The notes under the pieces are model-generated. The model was not told the DNA's origin. It was given only the letters and a program-made list of their open reading frames with translations, and made no database searches. DNA of 64,000 bases from Isoetes taiwanensis (Eukaryota > Streptophyta > Lycopodiopsida > Isoetales > Isoetaceae): assembly GCA_021234155.1 (NCBI GenBank), contig JAJEKV010000005.1, positions 4,716,952 to 4,780,951 of the forward strand, read 5' to 3'. Positions within the stretch are counted from its first letter, which is position 1. Every line of letters starts with the position of its first letter. A program made the translations under genes and the position numbers. Shown here piece by piece: positions 47,003 to 56,170 of this stretch.

Positions 47003-47723
47003 AAGCTTGGTGAGCCAGGGCAGAAAGAAAGGTACTATGAAGCCAGGGCGGAAAGAAAGGTACTATGCAGATAAATTTGGAGCACAGACTCCGCACGAAC
47101 TTGAACAGCCATCAAAAGCATTTATATTTTTGTTGTATGCATCAGCTTCCCATGTTTGCTGATTATGCATTGACTTAGCAGTGTTCCTTGATTCTTGATG
47201 GGTGCTTGCATTTCCGAATCTCATGTATTATTGTTTCTTATTCTGTGGAATTTATCCGATTTCAGGTACTTAGATACATCGAAGGCTTATGCTGAGTTTT
47301 ACATTGTTATTATTATGAAGGTGTATGTTCATGGTGTTGGTAAGTCCTCCATTAATTGTTGTTGGTAGAATTAAACAGATTGGCTGTGTTATGATTTGTA
47401 CTAGTTCTACACTTTAATCTTGTCATTATTTAGAAGGGGTTTCATCTACTGTAGAGAGACATGATGAGCACAGCCTGGTATTATTTCTGTGGCTGAGTAT
47501 AACAATGTCACAAGTCTTGACTCAAATATTTGGCATGCCATTTCTATACTTAGAGCTTGTCTATATTGTCAATGAACTTGTGTACCATTTGCAGGTTTTA
47601 CCCATATCACTATGCACCATTTGCTTCAGATTTAAAGGGCCTCGCGAAACTAGTGATAATGTTCTTCTTGGGCAAATCCTTCCAGCCATGAAAACAGCTG
47701 ATGGGCATATTACGAGCTGCAAG
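47003..47723 (+). pseudogene. Captured 5'-3' exoribonuclease (XRN) exons
   Basis: Three exons of an XRN family nuclease. The first, about 47003-47110, reads SKLGEPGQKERYY and RKERYYADKFGAQTPHEL; a 28-bp tandem duplication (47014-47069) shifts its frame. The second, 47266-47339, reads VLRYIEGLC, stop, then YYYEGVCSW. The third, 47595-47723, reads [16 protein letters not shown] and FFLGKSFQP, stop, KQLMGIL. These match consecutive blocks of XRN2/XRN4-type enzymes (KLGEPGxKERYY, [35 protein letters not shown]). The phase-2 intron joining exons 2 and 3 is retained, so the copy was taken from genomic DNA. Two nonsense codons and the frameshift make it non-functional. Confidence 0.85.
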
Positions 47724-48541
47724 GTGAAATTCTGCTATAAAAATGAATTGATGAAGTATAATGATGAGTTGAAACTTTTTATATCCATTGAGCTATGTAT
47801 AGTGATTGAGCTATGTCTTGCCTGAACCCCAATGCGATAGTACAACTTACAGAGACATCAATGGCTGTGGATCTAATAGAGGATATTGAATGGTGCTTGA
47901 ATGGACTTGTTTGGGTTCGATTCCCAAAAGGCTTTTATTTGCATCTAATGCATTGTTTCTTGAAAACAAAAACAAAGTAGTTGCCACGTTATATGTTGTT
48001 TATTAACACTAAGCATTAGTTTGTATCAAACATTTTAAGTTGTTAGAAGAACTAAGTGAAATAATTATGTTTTATACCATGGAGAAAAATAAGGTAAAAA
48101 AAGTCATTGGCATATTTAAACCAAGATTGTTTACCACGTTGTGTATTGGTGATTAATCACTATCATGATAATTATGTATTGGTGATTAATCACTATAAAG
48201 CATCATGATAATTATCCACTTAAAATTATCATGTTAATATATTGAAGGAGATAGATGTGATCAAATATCAGTATACTAAACTTGACATATTAAACAATAG
48301 TACATATTATATAGTTTAAGTTGTTACAAAGATTAATTAAAATTGCCATGTTTCAATACCATGTCACAAAACAATGTTGGCTTAACACTTTAAAAAAGTA
48401 TGTTGATGAACCATCTTAGATAACTAGACATGGTTTGTAAACTTTTGAACCCACTAACATGTACTGACTTATGAATTTGGTTTTCACCAACAAACCATAG
48501 AAAAAAAATCATATTGGTTCAATTTTGGGGGCCTTGTGTAT

Positions 48542-48599
48542 GTAGATTATGTACAAATACTTGTACAATACGGGTCCTTAACTTCCCAGGACCATTACA
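48542..48599 (-). repeat. LTR 3, terminal 58 bp
   Basis: It continues the interrupted third LTR after the CACTA-type element and its TAT duplication, ending CCATTACA at 48599. The next five bases, TTTTA, are the retrotransposon's target duplication. Confidence 0.9.
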
Positions 48600-48604
48600 T
48601 TTTA

Positions 48605-48681
48605 ACACAATGCAACCGCTTCTTGATCTTGGAAGATCACATAAACCAACCATTTTTTTGAAGATTTAACAAAGAAATCTC
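48605..48681. repeat. 83-bp host tandem unit 2, right of the LTR array
   Basis: The remainder of the second host unit (with its first bases at 32036-32041 and the TSD at 48600-48604). It differs from unit 1 by G to A and T to C changes only. Confidence 0.75.
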
Positions 48682-48759
48682 ATCTGACTAGCTTCCATTC
48701 ACGCAACTGCCGGATCAAAACAAAGGACTGGAAATTTAAACCTACTGGTCATTACGTCC

Positions 48760-48888
48760 GGTAATTGCCCTGATTCGGGCATTCTACCTGTAAAGGGCTC
48801 CGGCGGCGCCGCCAGCGTGCGCCGCCTCGTCTGGCGGCGCCGCCGGAGCCCTTTACAGTGCAGAATGTCCCTCCTCACGGCAATTACC
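48760..48888. repeat. 129-bp foldback with perfect 27-bp GC-rich core stem
   Basis: The inner arms 48789-48815 and 48831-48857 are exact reverse complements over 27 bp, starting TGTAAAGGGCTCC and containing GGCGGCGCCGCC. The loop is 15 nt. The stem extends outward imperfectly through ACATTCT/AGAATGT-like sequence to GGTAATTGCC at 48760 and GGCAATTACC at 48879-48888. The size and symmetry suit a miniature foldback element or a MIRNA-like precursor. No target duplication is obvious. Confidence 0.75.
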
Positions 48889-49065
48889 TAGTACATAATC
48901 AATATCATAATCGGGTCACATTCTATTCCGGTGGTGCATTCTGATGCGCCCACGTCGACTCAGCCAAGAACACGGAATTGCAGTTGAATTCTTGATTACG
49001 CATCACCGCCGCTTGCGGGTTAGAGATCGGAACAAAATCACGAGATCATTCAACTCCCCGATTAT

Positions 49066-49198
49066 GATATTGTAGGGGTAACTGATCTGGTCCCCCTTTC
49101 TGTTCTTGGCAGGGAATTTCGCTCCCGGCTGCCGCCGATCGCAAAATTGCCCTACCAAGAACAGAAAGGGGTTCCAAATCGGTTCCCCCTATACGTTC
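49066..49198. repeat. Second long foldback, about 133 bp
   Basis: CCCCTTTCTGTTCTTGG at 49093-49109 is complementary to 49155-49171 over 17 bp. Pairing extends outward for about 27 bp on each side (TTGTAGGGGTAACTGATCTGG against CGGTTCCCCCTATACG) and inward towards AATTTCGC/GCAAAATT, leaving a short loop. Total stem about 55 bp with mismatches, comparable in size to a plant MIRNA stem or a MITE. Confidence 0.65.
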
Positions 49199-49740
49199 TG
49201 CAATTGTTGAAAGGAGGAAGTATTACCTAAGATTGTGGATGGTTTTGGCACGTATTAGTATGCGAAAAGCGTACAATGCTGATGTCAGCATTTATGGTTT
49301 GAATTTTCAATGGTGTGGTTTTTGTTTCCCTGTGTTTTTTTATTCCTTTTGTGGAAAGAATGGGCGCGTGGCAATGATGCTCATGGGCATGCCGGATTTG
49401 TAGAGCGAAGCAGGGTTCTGCCGATTTGTAGGGTAGAGCAGGATGAAGCAGGCACATGTGGCCTTCTGCTGGTTTTCTGTGCTGAAATAGGGTGATTTGT
49501 TGGCGAAGCAGACGGATTTGGCCTTCTTCTAGCTTTGTATGCCCAAACAGGGTTTTGGTGGATTTGTATATTGAAGTAATTTTGTTTCTTGCAAGAAATC
49601 GATTGTTCTAGCAGTTTGGAGAGGGTTTCCGCACCCTTTTTCCATGTCATCTGGGTTGTGTGAACAGTTCAGTGTGCCAGATTCTAGAGCCCTGTTGCGG
49701 GCAGCTCTATATGGATTTGACAGAATCCTATGGCTTTGAG
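49199..49740. other. Unannotated, short direct repeats
   Basis: Between 49390 and 49560 are three diverged copies of a 50-60 bp unit built on GGATTTGTAG-GCGAAGCAGGGTT and GCCTTCTGCT. No gene is supported. Confidence 0.45.
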
Positions 49741-49968
49741 GTATGCCTCCTGAAATCGAAGCTCCAGTCTTCAAATCTGGTACCGATTGAATCGGTGGGG
49801 TTCAAATCCCCATTCTTGCATGCAATTTTCTTCTTTTGTTCTGCCCTCTTCTGCTCTTCTACAGTGTATGCAGGCTCCTTCTATTGTTGGTGTAATGGCA
49901 CTGATGGTAAATCGAAGCTTCATTCATCAAATCTGGTACCGATTTAATCGGTGGGGTTCAAATCCCCA
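49741..49968 (+). ncRNA. Tandem class II tRNA-like sequence (pseudo-tRNA or SINE)
   Basis: Copy 1 has an anticodon-type stem-loop at 49764-49780 (CCAGT-CTTCAAA-TCTGG, one T-T mismatch, loop anticodon TCA). A long variable arm follows (ACCGATTGAATCGGT), then a perfect T arm, GGGG-TTCAAAT-CCCC, at 49797-49811. Copy 2 is 156 bp downstream, with the variable and T arms intact and the anticodon arm decayed; before it lies TGGCACTGATGG, a good A-box. No clean acceptor stem pairs with the 3' side, so it is probably a tRNA pseudogene or the head of a SINE rather than a working tRNA. The long variable arm with TCA resembles tRNA-Sec or a mutated Ser/Leu tRNA; land plants are not known to use selenocysteine. 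Confidence 0.4.
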
Positions 49969-50463
49969 TTCTTGCATGCAATTTCCTTGTTTTGTTCTGC
50001 CCTCTTCTGCTCTTCTACAGTGTATATTCAGGCTCCTTCTGTCTTGCTGTAATGGCACAGACACAGATGGTGTGCAGTCTTATTATTGGTGTCCATGTAT
50101 TTTATGCATATTGTTCAATGTAATGAAGGTATTCTTCTGATTGACTACATTGTGGAGGCTGAGACCATAGGATGATGTGGAAAATGGGGTTTGACCCCAT
50201 CTTATTTTTGGATGGACGGCCATAGTTTGAGGGTTTGGCATATTCTATGTTATATGCCTTAGATCAATGGCTAGGATGTTTTATAATTAAATGGTGATGA
50301 ACAAAGGATATTGGAACATTCTATCTAAGCAGTCAAGATTGTGGGAGAGGTATGGTCTGAAGGCTGAGATAGCATGAGAGCTAAGCTCAACTTGGAAGCT
50401 TTGAAAATCAGGTATTTTCTATTTGGAGTGCCAGTTCGATGGAGATGAAGCATGCAACGCTCA
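49969..50463. other. Unannotated
   Basis: It includes the 3' part of the second tRNA-like repeat unit (to about 50060), then unrecognised sequence up to the LTR element. No gene supported. Confidence 0.45.
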
Positions 50464-50468
50464 GAGTT

Positions 50469-53028
50469 TGATAAATTATCTAGAGAAAGATGGAGATAAC
50501 TAATATAATGCAATATATTGAACATAGGAAAAATCGGTGGGACAAGCTCCACACCTAGTAGCTTGATATATAATTATAGACGCGACTCTACATGAATGGA
50601 CACTACTCCTTATGTAGATTGCCATGTCACATGATGACGTGGCCTATATGATGAGATGGAAGGTTGTATATATTCAACACCCTCCCTCAGACCTACACCT
50701 CTGAATCAACCAAAATCATCATGGCCAGGTTGATAAGTTAGCCATCTCTGGCGTTTTCTGCATCTTCTAATATTCTTCTGAATATTCTTATTCTTGGAAT
50801 TTGTATCAGGAAGTTTTCTCTTCATGTATGAATTTTTCCTTTCAAATTCTCCAGTTTTAGCTTGCAGAATTTTATCAAAGACATTTACAACTTCTGTAAA
50901 CATATATTACTCCCTTCCAAGATTGATTGCATTATCTCTGGATCATCTGCAAATTCATAACACAGTCTGATTTCTCTCGCTTGCATGCCAAATCAGTCAT
51001 CTCCTCTTTTAGATGCTTGAGCATTTCTATTCTGGTAGCATTCTTTAGGCTGTATGCTGCTTATATTAAGCAGCTAAAGCTTATGTCATCTTCATTATAA
51101 ATCAAATGAGTATATATCTTCGTAATAAGTTTCTCCATTTTGATGTATCTCTTCTTGGTCTGCTTTAGATGTTTCATGAGTGTTGGGCCCTCCCTTGATT
51201 TTAGCATCTCCAATCTGAGGATTTCCATCTTTTTAATAGGTTTTGTCACTGGGATTCTCCTCTTGGTCTGCATAGCCAGTCTTGAGCCCTCCCTGGATCT
51301 CTGTATCTTCAATTTGGACTGGGCCCGTGGAGACCTGTACTTTATGAGCAGTGGCATTGACTTCTTCTCCTACCGCCTGGATCCAATTTGTTGTGGGCAA
51401 CATCTCTTCAGCAATAGCGAATTGTTTTTCCAAATTTCTTGCATCAATGTATGCAAGTTCATGTAGAGCAATAGCTCTGGCACACCGAACCCCAGCCACC
51501 TTCTTTGTTTTCTTCCTGGAATATGCCCTGCCGGTAATGACTTATGGCATCCACTGCATCCATGTTCATCCAATTTTAAGCAGAACAATAATTTGGAGTT
51601 ACTATCTTAACCCCATCAAGATCTTCTATGGCTTTGTCTGCAACAATTCTCTAATCTTCTGCCTTTTCTTTTGAAACGTCCCATTCTGCATGCTGCTTAC
51701 AGTTCCATATCCCAACAACTACCTCGCTTCCAATCCCCATATTGGCATAGGGTATTTTTCGCGCATCCAGAAATGTTCCACGTGCTCTCTATAACAACTC
51801 ACTTTCTGAAAGTGCGTGGCTATTGGCTTGGTACTCAGCATCTGCAAGATATTCAATGGCAAACGAATCTGATGCCACTACCCCAGTCCCATATGAGGTG
51901 GGCATCTTCGTCTTTCCTTCATGGCTAATAGACATATCAATCTGAGCCCCCTTCTTCTGAACAACAAAGTCTTCAATCATGCCCTATGTAAATAGTTTTG
52001 CGACTCCTGCTTTAGTGGCGGAATCGGCTGGATGGGTGATCAGCCCATGCAATGCGGCAATAGGGTGCACTTGCTCGACCTCTATCTGATCCAAACCAGG
52101 CCTACCAGGCTCTGTTTGTTTAACAAAATCCGCCTTGGCGGCTGAAAGGATTTTTAGTTCTGTAGCGCACCAATTGGTGGGGGCTTCACATTTAGCCTCT
52201 ATTGGATCATTCTCAAGGATTGGGTCATTATAGCTTCTTTTCCTTCCACTCTATCTACAGATTCAATAACTATCTTGCCATGATTTAATAGGGCCCTGAT
52301 AATCCCTTCTGTCCCCAACGAAAAATCAAAAGGTCGTGGGTTATCTGCATTCCCAACAAGATCGGCCTGGGCTTTAGCTTCTTCAACGGCAAGAGAATCT
52401 GCCGAATCTTCTGGAAGTGTCCCTTTGAGGCAATTTTTTGCCTTGGCAACAACTTCAAATGGTCGAGATGTCTGATCCTTTTCTGCAATTCCAATTTTGA
52501 TGTCCCTCTCTCTAGCAAAGCATGTTGGGGATTCTGTGCGAAATCCTTCATGGGTGGTGAGCCCCTTGAGCGCAATGAGTCTAGATCCCCGACTCTTTGC
52601 TTCTTATTCGATGACCCCATATTGTTCATAAGCATCTGGCGGAATTGTAAAGCAGACAGTTAACAAATTCTTGGCCCTCAATTTAAAGACCCATAATCTG
52701 TTCTTCAAAGCATGCTTCAATGAATTCTTCTTCCTAGATTTCTTCAATTCCAAGAAAGGAGGCTCTCCTACTTCTTCCCTCATGATTTCTTCACCCGGAT
52801 CTTACTAAGAGCACGTAGGCTCTGATACCATGATAAATTATCTAGAGAGAGATGGAGATAACTAATATATTAAATATAGGAAAAATTGGTGGGACAAGCT
52901 CCACACCTAGCTTGATATATAATTATAGACGCGACTCTACATGATGGACACGACTCCTTATGTAGATTTGCCATGTCATATGATGACTTGGCCTATATGA
53001 TGAGGTGGAAGGTTATATATATTCAACA
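50469..53028 (-). mobile_element. Small complete LTR retrotransposon with non-standard ORF
   Basis: LTRs at 50469-50679 (211 bp) and 52831-53028 (198 bp) both start TGATAAATTATC and end TTCAACA on the plus strand. GAGTT is duplicated at 50464-50468 and 53029-53033. On the minus strand the primer-binding site TGGTATCAGAGCC follows the right LTR immediately (52818-52830), and a purine tract GGTCTGAGGGAGGG precedes the left LTR (50680-50693). The 2.15-kb interior shows no gag zinc knuckle, protease, RT or integrase motif. It instead has a hydrophilic minus-strand frame starting MREEVGEPP near 52781, broken by several stops but continuing to about 50700. The LTRs differ by a few percent, so the insertion is moderately old. 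Confidence 0.85.
50700..52784 (-). pseudogene. Unidentified frame inside the small LTR element
   Basis: From MREEVGEPPFLELKKS (about 52781) a charged, Lys/Glu-rich coding-like sequence continues through TEGIIRALLNHGKIVIESV, SYGTGVVASDSFAIEYL and NLEKQFAIAEEMLP with frame changes and stops. It contains repeated segments with KxADQEE (about 51130-51300). It does not resemble any retrotransposon protein I know. It may be a highly diverged gag or a captured host sequence. Confidence 0.4.
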
Positions 53029-53183
53029 GAGTTGGCATTACATCGGCTGCTTGTAGCTATCGGAGCTCAGAATCAAGATGGGCGTGGGAAAGACTGTCGC
53101 TGTAGATGCGTGACTGTCGCCATAGATTGCCGATGTACACTACTTGCTCAAAATCAAGATGGGCATGGGAGATGGGTGTGGGA

Positions 53184-53197
53184 GAGACTATCGTTGT
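53184..53197. repeat. LINE target-site duplication, 3' side
   Basis: GAGACTATCGTTGT, repeated exactly at 61069-61082. It is followed by the poly-T run that is the reverse of the element's A-rich tail. The bases after the second copy (AGATGCATGA) continue the host sequence, as a related host repeat at about 53090-53115 shows. Confidence 0.9.
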
Positions 53198-53382
53198 TTT
53201 TTTTTTTGAGGGTAAGAGTGTTTTTTTTGTTATTAATAATAATAATAAAGATACAGAGAGTCCCCAGTGGGACAAATAGGAAGCATTAGGGCTATTATAC
53301 GGGTTCTCTATGCATCAATGATGTGTGTACTAAGGGAAGTCCTATTTCCACAACAACACCATGGTAGAGAGACCCCATCTGG

Positions 53383-54478
53383 TCAGTTACTCAGATTTCT
53401 TTCCTCAGAGCTCATCCAATGGCACTTAAAGTAGTTATAAAATCCTTCAATCTTACCAATTCTGTCCAATCCCTTATTGTAACTCATCCCCATCTTCCTA
53501 TGGTGGGACAATGCCATTAAAGCAACTTCCTTATTGAAAAGACTCTTAAGTTTCTCAATAGAGATGGATTGCCCTCCCCCAAAGTGACATCGCACCCGAT
53601 GTCTCCATATAATCCAGAGAGCCACGCTAACCAGGGAAGCATCAATACAATCTATGTCCAAGATCATTATAGCATTCGGCCACCCAAGTTGGTGTATATG
53701 TAGTCTCATAATAGGGCATACCCAATACCAGAATTCAATAATTTTTGGGCCGAGAAAAGAGATGTGAAAGAGATTAAGCTAGCTTTGGCACCCAAGAGGA
53801 CATTGGTGCAGTAGACACAATTCCTCTATGGACCAACTTCACTTTAGTGTTGAGACCTCCTTGGAGAGCCTCCCATCTAAAAAATTGTATTCTCCTAGAG
53901 CATAAGGTTTTCCAGGAGTTTGCTAAGAGGAGCTTAGCCACTGATCTATTCATTTGAAGCCTAGCCTCTGCTTTAAGAGGGGAGTCATCACAAAGGGCCC
54001 GATAGATACTTGCAACATTGTATGTCTCCTTACCTGTACAGGACCACTTTTCCTCAGGACCAGTAGCCCCTGAGAGAAGCTTAACATTATCTAGAATTTT
54101 TCGTAGTATTTTTCTATCTCCCTCCCCTGCTCTTTGCACTTTGAGTCTAAATTCCATCCAAGAGATCCATCTATCAGTTTTCCAAAGATGCTGCAATTTT
54201 AAGATCCCATGGTCTCGCCATTTCTTAAAGATGCGAGGATGAACTAATGCCAAGGGACGACCATTTTCTTCCCATACATGAATGTTCCAGAATATACTGG
54301 CTTTCCCAGCCTCTTGAGGTATAGTCAAGGGGGAGCACACTATTTGCACCTCCCTCCAAGCATGAAGAATACGCCTCATGACTGGGGAAGTGCCAGGGGC
54401 CACCTCAAAGTTACAAAAAGAGGCTCCTAGTTCATCCCTAGGAAGAGATGGTTTACCTTGAATCTTGCCTGAGATCAA
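53383..54478 (-). pseudogene. LINE ORF2 C-terminal region
   Basis: Two frames, 54478-53774 and 53709-53383. The first contains WSCTGKETYNVASIYRAL and FFRWEALQGGLNTKVKL, typical of the zf-RVT region after the RT of plant L1-like ORF2. The second has ALWIIWRHRVRCHF, the usual WxIWxxRN-type end. A frame change separates them and both lack stops internally. These regions bind template RNA or DNA. Confidence 0.75.
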
Positions 54479-54827
54479 ACCCGATTAGCTTAACAAATGC
54501 CAAAGCAGGAGATGTACCCCCTTGTAAAACTCGCCAGACAAATCTGGCCGCTAGAGCTTGAGCCTGCGTGAAAGGGTCCTTACATCCTATCCCTCCATCC
54601 CTTTTATCTCTACATAGCTTTCGGACCAAACAACGTTAGCCATACCCCCGGATGAACTTTCTAATGATAACACGTATTTGATTATATATTCCTTTCTGGG
54701 CTACCATCACTGACGAGGAATATATGTGAGAGCTGGCCAGAATAGCATTAGCAACTGTTACTCTCTCTACTACAGATAATCCTTTAGAAGACCATAAGTT
54801 TGTCTAAAATAGGAGCCCAAAGACCCT

Positions 54828-55435
54828 TCATATTATCTGAGACAGAAAGGGGCAAACCCAATAGCTTAAGCTGTTTCCCCTAGCACCCACATTTGGAAAG
54901 CCCAATCCATTAGCACGAGGGTCAATATCTCCCTCTAAGGCCCATAAAACAGTACATTTGGTGGCATTTAGCCCAATGCCTGATATAACCTCAAACGCAA
55001 TCAATATCTCACGAAAGGAATGAAAGCTACCATCGTCATACCTGAGGAACATAAAGGTGTCATCCGCATATTGCATGATTGTGAGTTTTTCTGCTTGACT
55101 CGGTATAGCCAGACCACTGATGCCTCCTTCCAGAACTTTGAGATTAACCATCCTTGTGAGAAGGTTGGCCATAATTAAAAAAAGGTATGGGGCAAGCGGG
55201 CAGTCCTGCCTAATACCCTTCCTGAGATCAAAGAGACCAGAAGGCTCGTCATTAACCAAGGCAGTCTGAGGAGGCAAATTTGTTCATTCCCATTGAAATG
55301 TCGATAAAGCTGTTTATTGAATCCCATATGGCTCATCACTTCTCATGAGACCATCCCACCTAAGGGAGTCATAGGCCTTTCTAAAATCCATCTTAATAAG
55401 TACACAACTTTGCCGTGTAGATCTGCACCAATAGA
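54828..55435 (-). pseudogene. LINE ORF2 reverse transcriptase, second half
   Basis: Downstream of the nested insertion the RT resumes: VLIKMDFRKAYDSLRWD (motif A, near 55390), then GLFDLRKGIRQDCPLAPYLF (motif B) and MQYADDTFMF (motif C catalytic site, near 55080-55055) with GISGIGLNATKC-like continuation. The catalytic Asp residues are present. It is broken by a frame change near 55310 and separated from the first half by the nested LINE piece. Confidence 0.8.
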
Positions 55436-56170
55436 ATAGAATAGAATAGAATAGAATATGATTTTATCGTCCGGAGACCAACTGGCCTATGGGACCCAAG
55501 TACAAAAGAGAGAAACAGCGGACATTATTACTACGGGATTAAAACCCCGCCCGAAGGGTTTTCGGGGAAAAACCTTAGTAGCAATAAGGATCTTTGACAT
55601 CTTACATGATTATATACATAATCACAAGTACAAATTTGAGGTTAATGCCTGGACGGGGAGGCATAAGCGAGTCCGTATCCATTACCTCCCCGGTCTGATC
55701 CCAACAAGCCTACTGAGGCCGTGCTCGGTTAGCTCATGCGAGGGGCCTGATGGGGCACAACTAACCGAGCATACCAAGCCGGATATGCTTTCATTATCTT
55801 GCGGACAGGCACGGAGGCGTGACTTTCATCCTCAATGGCGCCACTGTTGGCGGCGGCAGACTTCGGTCCTCACGCGGCTCCCCGATCCATCTCCTGTCTC
55901 AATGCGGAGGTGGTGTGCACTGTCGCGAATGGAAGCAATCACCCTGCGCTTTTCATGGGTAGATGGGTGCGCAGGTAGTGGTGTGGGCCCCTCGTGAGCA
56001 TGGGATTAACCTGCTATCGATAATTTGCCACCTTGACATGTGACAGGGCCTCTGCATCCCAAAGCTTGGCCATGAAGCAAGCATCCAAGTCTTGCTTCAA
56101 GGCAGCGCGTTCCTTCGGTGTATGCACTGGTCCACATCTGTGTGCCTGCACATTCCATCGCGAGAACCAC
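55436..56170 (-). mobile_element. Nested 5'-truncated LINE piece in the RT
   Basis: The sequence jumps from the host RT (GRYILDNYLAAREGIHKQ) to QWFSRWNVQAHRC and LDACFMAKLWDAEALSHVK. This is the same protein as the 27.5-kb LINE end (QWLARWNVQEHRC, LDACFLSKLWDA). It closes with the same 3' terminus (GTCCCATAGGCCAGTTGG...ACGATAAAATC) and (TATTC)n at about 55436-55456. The host RT resumes directly after, which confirms insertion. The TSD is not clear. The antisense ORF across it is not a gene. Confidence 0.75.

Larger units (their letters stand above)
41888..48538. mobile_element. CACTA-type transposon with captured host exons
   Basis: Perfect 16-bp terminal inverted repeats, CACAAGGCCCCCAAAA (41888-41903) and its complement (48523-48538), sit between duplicated TAT (41885-41887 and 48539-48541). 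The intact sites in LTR1 and LTR2 show the empty target, which proves the insertion and its 6651-bp length. CAC/GTG ends with a 3-bp duplication are diagnostic of the CACTA/EnSpm superfamily. The first 450 bp hold subterminal repeats of CCATTGCTAGTTCAT and ATCATTAGTTTG types; the last 500 bp are similarly repetitive. No transposase motifs were found. Instead the interior carries a DUF4535 exon, an unidentified coiled-coil exon pair and XRN exons, all on the plus strand. Confidence 0.9.
32042..48599 (-). mobile_element. TR-GAG-type LTR retrotransposon, tandem LTR-gag-LTR-gag-LTR
   Basis: Three LTRs of about 2.3 kb alternate with two gag-only internal regions. TTTTA is duplicated outside both ends (32037-32041 and 48600-48604). 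LTRs start TGTAATGG and end GTCACA on the minus strand. The internal regions carry only gag between a TGGTATCAGAGC primer-binding site (initiator tRNA-Met type) and an AGAAGGGGAGAA polypurine tract, and pol is absent. That defines a non-autonomous TR-GAG-type element depending on a partner in trans. The triple-LTR structure could come from unequal recombination between LTRs or from recombination during reverse transcription. LTR3 is interrupted by the CACTA-type element at 41888-48538. Confidence 0.9.

Noticed and set aside
49764-49811. Functional selenocysteine tRNA
   Set aside because: No proper acceptor stem or D arm spacing, a mismatch in the anticodon stem, and land plants are not known to have the selenocysteine system.
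55458-55997. 179-residue plus-strand ORF
   Set aside because: It is the antisense of the nested LINE 3' end at 55436-56170, which has matching protein and 3' terminus on the minus strand.
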